Below, in pieces: positions 58,623 through 64,000 of a DNA stretch of 64,000 nucleotides. Each line of letters begins with the position of its first letter. Position 1 is the first letter of the stretch. A program made the position numbers and the translations under genes. The notes beneath the pieces were generated by a model. The model was not told where the DNA came from and did no database searches. It saw nothing but the letters and a program-made list of their open reading frames with translations. Source of the stretch: Onthophagus taurus (Eukaryota > Arthropoda > Insecta > Coleoptera > Scarabaeidae); assembly GCF_036711975.1 (NCBI RefSeq), contig NC_091976.1:23808001-23872000 (forward strand), given 5' to 3'.

Positions 58623-61600
58623 GTTTATTTTAATTAAAAACAAATTACGCTTTAATTTTGATTAATGACAATTTTTTTTATTAGATATTAGGTGTCATGC
58701 CTGTGCAAAGAGGTCAAATCGGTAAAATAACCTTCAGCTGGTTTAGTATCCCGACTATTTACGCGTATTGTTTTTACGTAATAACAACAATACTGGTTTT
58801 ATTGGTGGGTTACGAAAGAATCATTATTTTAACCCAAAAAAGTAAAAAATTCGACGAATACATCTACTCGATCATTTTCGTCGTATTTTTGGTACCACAT
58901 TTTTGGATTCCTTTCGTTGGTTGGGGCGTAGCCAAAGATGTTTGCGATTACAAAAACAGCTGGGGATTTTTTCAATTAGATTATTATAAAATCACGGGAA
59001 AATCTTTAGAATTCCCCCATTTAAGCGTTTTAATCATCATTATTAGTTCGGGGTGTTTAATTTTAGCAATTATTTTTTTATTAACGCTAAGCGCTTTATT
59101 AGAAGGATTTACGATGTATCACACAACAGCTTATATTCATATCATTACCATGATTAATATGAACTGTGCTTTGTGGTATATTAATTGTAGAGCGATTGGA
59201 AATGCTAGTAAATCGGTTGCTGATAGTTTTGAACAAGTTAATTAATTTTTTTGTGGGTTTTTCCCCTAAGTGTTAATTGTTTTGCTTTTTTTAGGATGTT
59301 AAAGAATATTGTGCTGGATATATCGTTAAACATTATAGGGTTTTATGGTTGAATTTAAGCGAGATTTTGCAAAAATTGGGGAATGCCTATGCAAGAACTT
59401 ATTCGACTTACTCATTATTTATGATTACCAACATAACTATTGCGGTAATTTTTAAAACGATTATAAATTATCATTACCCAACACTTTTTTTTTCTTATAC
59501 ACCACTACGTGTAGTTTATGTCGTGTTTCATGCTGATTCTGAAACTAATCTTAAATTTATATTCGTAATCTTCATAAAATAACCTTTAAAGTGAGTCCAA
59601 ACTTGACGCATTTATCTCAAAAAACCAAAAAGTTCGAAATAACAACTTTTAATTTTGACATATTTGTCAACTACATAAAAAATCCTTTAAAATGAGTCCA
59701 AACTCGACATATTTGACTTTGATATTAATGGAGATACAATCACTTCCGGTTTGAAACGTCAATTTTGACATATTTGTCATCTTCATTAAAAAACCTTTAA
59801 AATGAGTCCAAACAAGACGCACTTATCTCAAAAAACAAAAAAGTTATAATAAAAAACAGTAAACCCGAAGTTAGCAACAATGAAGATAGCAATTTAATTT
59901 TTAAATATTAATACCAACCTTAATTTTTGATTTTTTTTTATTATATTTTTGTTTTTATGACAAATATGTCAAAATTGAGGTTGACATTTGAAACCTGAAG
60001 TTAGTTATTTATCATATAATAGACAAATAGACAACTTCATGGCGTTCTTTCACGCACTTATCTCAAAAAACAAAAAAGTTTGAATAAAAAACATTAAACC
60101 CGAAGTTAACAATAATGAAGATAGCAATTTAATTTTTAAATATTAATACCAACCTTAATTTTTGATTTTTTTTTATTATATTTTTGTTTTTATGACTAAT
60201 ATGTCAAAATTGAGGTTGACATTTGAAACCGGAAGTTAGTTATCATATAATAGACAAATAGACAACTTCATGGCGTTCTTTCACGCACTTATCTCAAAAA
60301 ACAAAAAAGTTAGAATAAAAAACATTAAACCCAAAGTTAGCAACAATGAAGATAGCAATTTAATTTTTAAATATTAATCCCAACCTTAATCTTTGATTTT
60401 TTTTTTATTATATTTTTGTTTTTATGACAAATATGTCAAAATTGAGGTTGACATTTGAAACCTGAAGTTAGTTATCATATAATAGACAAATAGACAACTT
60501 CATGGCGTTCTTTCACGCACTTATCTCAAAAAACAAAAAAGTTTGAATAAAAAACAGTAAACCCGAAGTTAGCAACAATGAAGATAGCAATTTAATTTTT
60601 AAATATTAATACCAACCTTAATTTTTGATTTTTTTTTATTATATTTTTGTTTTTATGACAAATATATCAAAATTGAGGTTGACATTTGAAACCTGAAGTT
60701 AGTTATCATATAATAGACAAATAGACAACTTCATGGCGTTCTTTCACGCACTTATCTCAAAAAACAAAAAAGTTAGAATAAAAAACAATAAGAAGTTAGT
60801 AACAATGAAGATAGCAATTTAATTTTTAAATATTAATACCAACCTTAATCTTTTATTTTTTTTTAATTATAATTTTGTTTTTGTGACAAATATTAAGACA
60901 TTTTATAAAAATTACAAATATGTCAAAATTGACATTGACATTCTTAACCGGAAGTTGACCATAACTTCCTTAATGTTGAAGATAAATATGTCGTGTTTGT
61001 ACTCATTTTAAAGAATTTTTAATGAAGATTATAAATATGTCCAAATTGAGGTTGACATTTTAAACCTGAAGTTAGTTATAATATAATAAAAGTTTTATAA
61101 CTGAAGTTAGTCACTTTTCAGCACTTTCTTTTTACTTTTAACGTGTTTTTTGGGTCATTTCACATTGATTAAAAAAAATTGTCGAATTTTAAGCCACATG
61201 ATGATTTCGACTTTGATATGTGATCTTTTTTAACAAAAGAAAAAGAAATATTAAGAATCTTGTTTGTAAAATGGATAGGATGAGGGATGTTAATCTATTT
61301 GTGGAGTCTCTGAAGGTGGCCAATGGCCGAAACTAGTTAGACTTAAATTCTATATAAAATAGAAACCAGTTGAAAAGTACAAAATCAAATTTTACATAAT
61401 TTTCTTCAAAAATTTTTACACGAAACATCATTTTGACTCCAGTAATTGTGATTAAATTTATGCTACGACTTACAGAAACACCCTGTATAATCGTAAAACG
61501 ACTAACCAAGCGGATTCTGTGATACAAATAGATAGGCACCAAACAATTTTCAATAGTTTGAGCCTGTCTATTCTGAGAAGTCATAGATTTAGAGAGATGA

Positions 61601-63966
61601 AAACGAAAATCCCGTTTTACTCAACATTGTTCATTTGTCGCTTAGTCAAGTGATGCATAACGGGGTCCAATTATTGTGTAGCGTTGCTCTAAGAACTAAA
61701 ATCATACGGATTTAGCCGTTTTAAGAAACGTATGGCTAAACCCAATGTTTTTAGGTCTAATGTTAGTTCTAGTGACAGTGCAAGTGTAAAACTAGAACTA
61801 ACACTATACCTAGAACTAGAATCATTTGGGTTTAGCCGTCTTTAGAGACGTTCGGCTAAACCCGAATGATTCTAGTTCTAGGTATAGTGTTAGTTCTATA
61901 TAGGAACAGTGCTAATGTAAAACTAGAACTAACACTAGACTAACAACAATGAAATGTTGGCTGATTATTGTTGGACATTGATATCAGAAAGTACCGAAGA
62001 ACAGTATAAAAGAAAAGTAAAAAGAATAACATTTTAAGACAGCAGGATAGCATATAGTGACTATTTCATATTATTTCACACTTTCAATTAGCAAATGCTA
62101 GAACTAACACTAGAACTAGAAACATTCGAGTTTAGTAATAGCTGAGTGTAACATATTGATCCGATACTGACGTCATTTTCTGGATTACAAAAGAACAAAG
62201 GATGTAGCAATCTTTTAGATTCTACTTTCTTCATCTACTTTCGACTAGGAATGTATCCCTGTTTCTCAAGCCTTATGTTTGGACTTTACTCCACACACGA
62301 GAACAACCAGCTCTGTGCCCATCAATCTCCTCTCATCCATTCTTTCCACATGCTCCTTCCACCTTTTCTTTCTTACTTTTCTCCATTTTACTACATCCTG
62401 TATGTTACATCTTTCTCTCATCTGAGGTCTGCCTATCTCGCAGTGTCATATTCAACATAGATCTCAAAACTTTCATCTCCATCACCCTCATCCTCTGTTT
62501 ACTCTTCTATGTTTCTGCTGGCGTCTCGGTGCCATATGTTAGTATGGGTCATATCATGGTTTTATATATTTTCATTTTTCTTTTTATAAGCAGGTATTTG
62601 TTCTGCCATATAGTGTTCCTTAGATAGCCTGCCACTTGTGTTACTCTTGTAACTTGTGCTTCCTTACATAGATCTCGATAGCTTGTAATTTTTACACCTA
62701 GATATTTAACATGCACAACTTGTTCTATTATACAGTCTTCAGTTTGTAGTTTGCAGCGTCTTGGTTCTTTCGATATTACCATACATTTTGTTTGTTCCGT
62801 TGATAGTTTCATATTGTATTGTTTAGCTGCTATGTTGAAGTGAAACATAGCAAACTAAGTTAACATTTTGGGTCCCTATCTTGTATCCTAGTTTGGGTTT
62901 GATGGCTTCTATTATGCGGTTCATTAGTACATAGTACTTCGTTTATGCCTCGTGTAGTCATTATTTTAATAGAATTGTTGGTGTGTATGTCGTCTACTAT
63001 TTGTGCTGGTACATTTTCATCTTCTAATATATCGATAACATCCTCTTTCTTAACTCGATCAAAGACTTTAGGCAAGTCGACGAAACAGAAAAAGGCGGGA
63101 TTATTAAATTCTATTGATTTTTCTATAATCTGCTTAATAATAAAGATTACATCCGTTGTGTCTCTTTGTTTCGGAATCCCTGCTGCTCTTCTGCTATTTC
63201 TGCAATTTCTTTTGTAATCTAGATTGTTATAAATCCTGTGTGGTAGGATCTTCTCTGTGAATTTTTTCTGTTGTATAGATTTGGTTTTTTGGCTATATCC
63301 ATATTTATCTTACAAAGTACCATTCCATGATCAATTCCAATATTTGCAAAAGTCGGTAGCCGACTTTCTGACATTATTGCTGGTCCATGGATGTTGACGT
63401 TTATGATCAAAGAAAGTTGAAGCTCCTCCCTACTCTAATTTAAGTCGCCTTCATTAATTTTTTGTTTGATTCCAGGTATAACATCTCTTCTGATGTGTCC
63501 ATTAATATGTTTTATCTAATAGATCTTGAAGAGTGTTACAAAATGCATTCCTTTCATGTTTGGGTCTTTCAGTTTGTGGAGCATATATAGATATGATATA
63601 GAATTCTGAGTTCTTTGATTCACATAGAGTGTGTGTTAATAATGTTATTATTAATATTCCCACCACAGCATTCGCTCTTTCAGATTTCTCAGTTCCTTTC
63701 CTTTCCTTCGTGTTTCATTAGATATCTAATAAATTAGATAATTTTAATCTTAATAGATTTATGGACTTACATCTGAAATTGTCGACCATGGCTTTCGATT
63801 TACATTCAAAGAAACGGGTTTATTAGTTGATGCAGGTTATTGCATGGTTTTACTTTATATTTTTTGCGATTGCTCGCATAACGCTTCTGTTAACATAGCA
63901 AGTAGAGTGCAAACGACTTTGTTAAACATGGATTTAACATCCGTTGATACATCAACTATAAAAGAG
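58422..63966 (+). CDS. CO2-receptor-family gustatory receptor (Gr21a/Gr1-2 type), partial
   Basis: Exons 58422-58622, 58685-59236, 59295-59444 and 63757-63966 join in frame to 370 residues. The C-terminal exon lies beyond the window. This is a seven-pass insect chemoreceptor of the conserved carbon-dioxide lineage (Gr21a/Gr63a in flies, Gr1-3 in beetles, moths and mosquitoes), acting as a heteromeric channel in antennal or palp neurons. Diagnostic stretches are EHDQFYRDHKLLLKLFQ, PHFWIPFVGWGVA, TMINMNCALWYINCR, LGNAYARTYSTYSLFM and FCDCSHNASVNIASRVQ. Hydrophobic segments lie at about 95-115, 130-155, 185-215 and 225-245. The ATG chosen begins MLPSLLDDKV. The Gr1/Gr2-like assignment within the lineage is my inference. 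Intron 3 (4.3 kb) is filled with repeats. Confidence 0.88.
58685..59236 (+). CDS. Gr exon 2 (first membrane segments)
   Basis: 184 codons from ILGVMPVQRGQ to SVADSFEQ. It contains the most conserved stretch of the CO2 receptors, KKFDEYIYSIIFVVFLVPHF, and the VCDYKNSWGFFQLDYYK loop. The acceptor is TTTATTAG|A. The donor is a weaker CAA|GTTAAT, phase 0, followed by a 58-bp intron. Confidence 0.88.
59295..59444 (+). CDS. Gr exon 3
   Basis: 50 codons: DVKEYCAGYIVKHYRVLWLN then LSEILQKLGNAYARTYSTYS and LFMITNITIA. The acceptor is TTTTTTAG|G and the donor GCG|GTAATT, phase 0. The next exon is 4.3 kb away. Confidence 0.87.
59585..61110. repeat. Satellite array 7 in Gr intron 3, ~232-bp monomers
   Basis: About five full and two partial copies. 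Landmarks are CATGGCGTTCTTTCACGCAC then TTATCTCAAAAAACAAAAAA, ATGAAGATAGCAATTTAATT, and AAAATTGAGGTTGACATTTG. The first recurs near 60040, 60269, 60504 and 60734. The outer parts (59585-59870 and 60890-61110) are diverged. A CGGAAGT/ACTTCCGG-type motif recurs with each unit. Confidence 0.88.
61111..61684. other. Intronic spacer
   Basis: Unique AT-rich intron sequence; ACACCCTGTATAATCGTAAA near 61480 resembles a DNA-transposon end without a found partner. Confidence 0.3.
61685..62140. repeat. Palindromic unit cluster P6-P8 in Gr intron 3
   Basis: Further copies of the units at 47.3-50.6 kb. P6 spans 61685-61780 and is diverged. P7 spans 61790-61900 and is nearly perfect, with CGTCTTTAGAGACGTTCG at its centre. 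P8 remnants lie at 61918-61945 and 62097-62140. The spacer between P6 and P7 (GTGACAGTGCAAGTGTAAAA) and that between P7 and P8 are inverted versions of the spacers in the other cluster. These units therefore jump or are copied as unit plus spacer. Confidence 0.75.
62230..63420 (-). mobile_element. RTE-like LINE relic antisense in Gr intron 3
   Basis: The minus strand gives, in order: an endonuclease end with ANIGIDHGMVLCKINMDIAK (63345-63280), DLPKVFDRVKKEDVIDILED (about 63080-63020), MKLSTEQTKCMVISKEPRR with VKYLGVKITSYRDLCKEA (62820-62650), and a tail with MKVLRSMLNMTLRDRQT (about 62470-62420). The KxxDVIDIL and YLGVxITSYRDL blocks resemble RTE-type endonuclease-reverse transcriptases of insects. 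The YADD segment is deleted and frames are broken. Confidence 0.75.
63421..63756. other. End of Gr intron 3
   Basis: AT-rich intron sequence leading to the acceptor at 63756. No feature besides possible LINE remnants. Confidence 0.3.
63757..63966 (+). CDS. Gr exon 4
   Basis: 70 codons: IYGLTSEIVDHGFRFTFKET then GLLVDAGYCMVLLYIFCDCS, HNASVNIASRVQTTLLNMDL and TSVDTSTIKE. It joins exon 3 in phase 0. The acceptor is CTTAATAG|A and the donor GAG|GTAAAA. The final exon with the TYhhhhhQF motif must lie to the right of the window. Confidence 0.87.
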
Positions 63967-64000
63967 GTAAAAATAAATGTTAAGTACGCTTTTTTGAGGT

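Overview
The window is about 64 kb of AT-rich animal DNA with spliced genes, long introns and abundant satellite and transposon sequence. Everything points to a holometabolous insect, most likely a beetle. It carries a carbon-dioxide-type gustatory receptor (a lineage known from beetles, moths and flies), a Dacapo-like CDK inhibitor, an insect-style Hipk gene, R1-, RTE- and CR1/Jockey-type LINE relics, and pogo/Tigger- and mariner-like DNA elements. The species cannot be fixed from the sequence alone.

Four protein-coding genes are supported. (1) A two-exon CDK inhibitor of the p21/p27/Dacapo family lies on the minus strand (11493-12400). It has a CDI domain and a p21-like PIP degron that exists only after splicing. 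(2) A three-exon minus-strand gene (19202-21599) encodes a 703-residue type I membrane protein with a signal peptide, a long acidic ectodomain with two Ser-Gly glycosaminoglycan-type sites, and one C-terminal membrane segment. (3) Hipk (homeodomain-interacting protein kinase) lies on the plus strand. Nine coding exons from 31863 to 43816 give 1318 residues. A GC-rich possible 5' exon lies near 26.1 kb, and a long 3' UTR probably extends towards 47 kb. (4) A CO2-receptor-family Gr gene on the plus strand has four exons from 58422 to 63966 and runs off the right edge. A 70-codon ORF at 57954 is an unproven small gene.

The space between genes is dominated by seven tandem arrays: 2.9-6.0, 7.9-9.7, 13.2-15.2, 22.3-25.0, 48.6-49.5, 54.0-57.7 and 59.6-61.1 kb. 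Most have monomers of 170-190 bp. Three show higher-order organisation (two trimers, one dimer). The first two are the same satellite in opposite orientation, and several otherwise different arrays share a TTGAGATA core.

The region 47.18-50.71 kb looks like one 3.5 kb pogo-like element bounded by CAGT...TAATGG inverted ends at TA sites. It is packed with about 110-bp palindromes, a 144-bp satellite and two nested TA-target elements. One nested insertion can be confirmed against an empty paralogous site at 61.9 kb. Several MITEs have clear terminal repeats and target duplications, including one with a 9-bp duplication in a Hipk intron. Decayed LINE pieces lie at 9.7, 17.5, 28.5, 32.9, 52.3-53.4 and 62.2-63.4 kb.

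The genes show no operon-like relationship. The CDK inhibitor and Hipk are both growth and cell-cycle regulators in flies, but their proximity here need not be functional. Exon boundaries come from reading splice sites and frames, not from transcript data.
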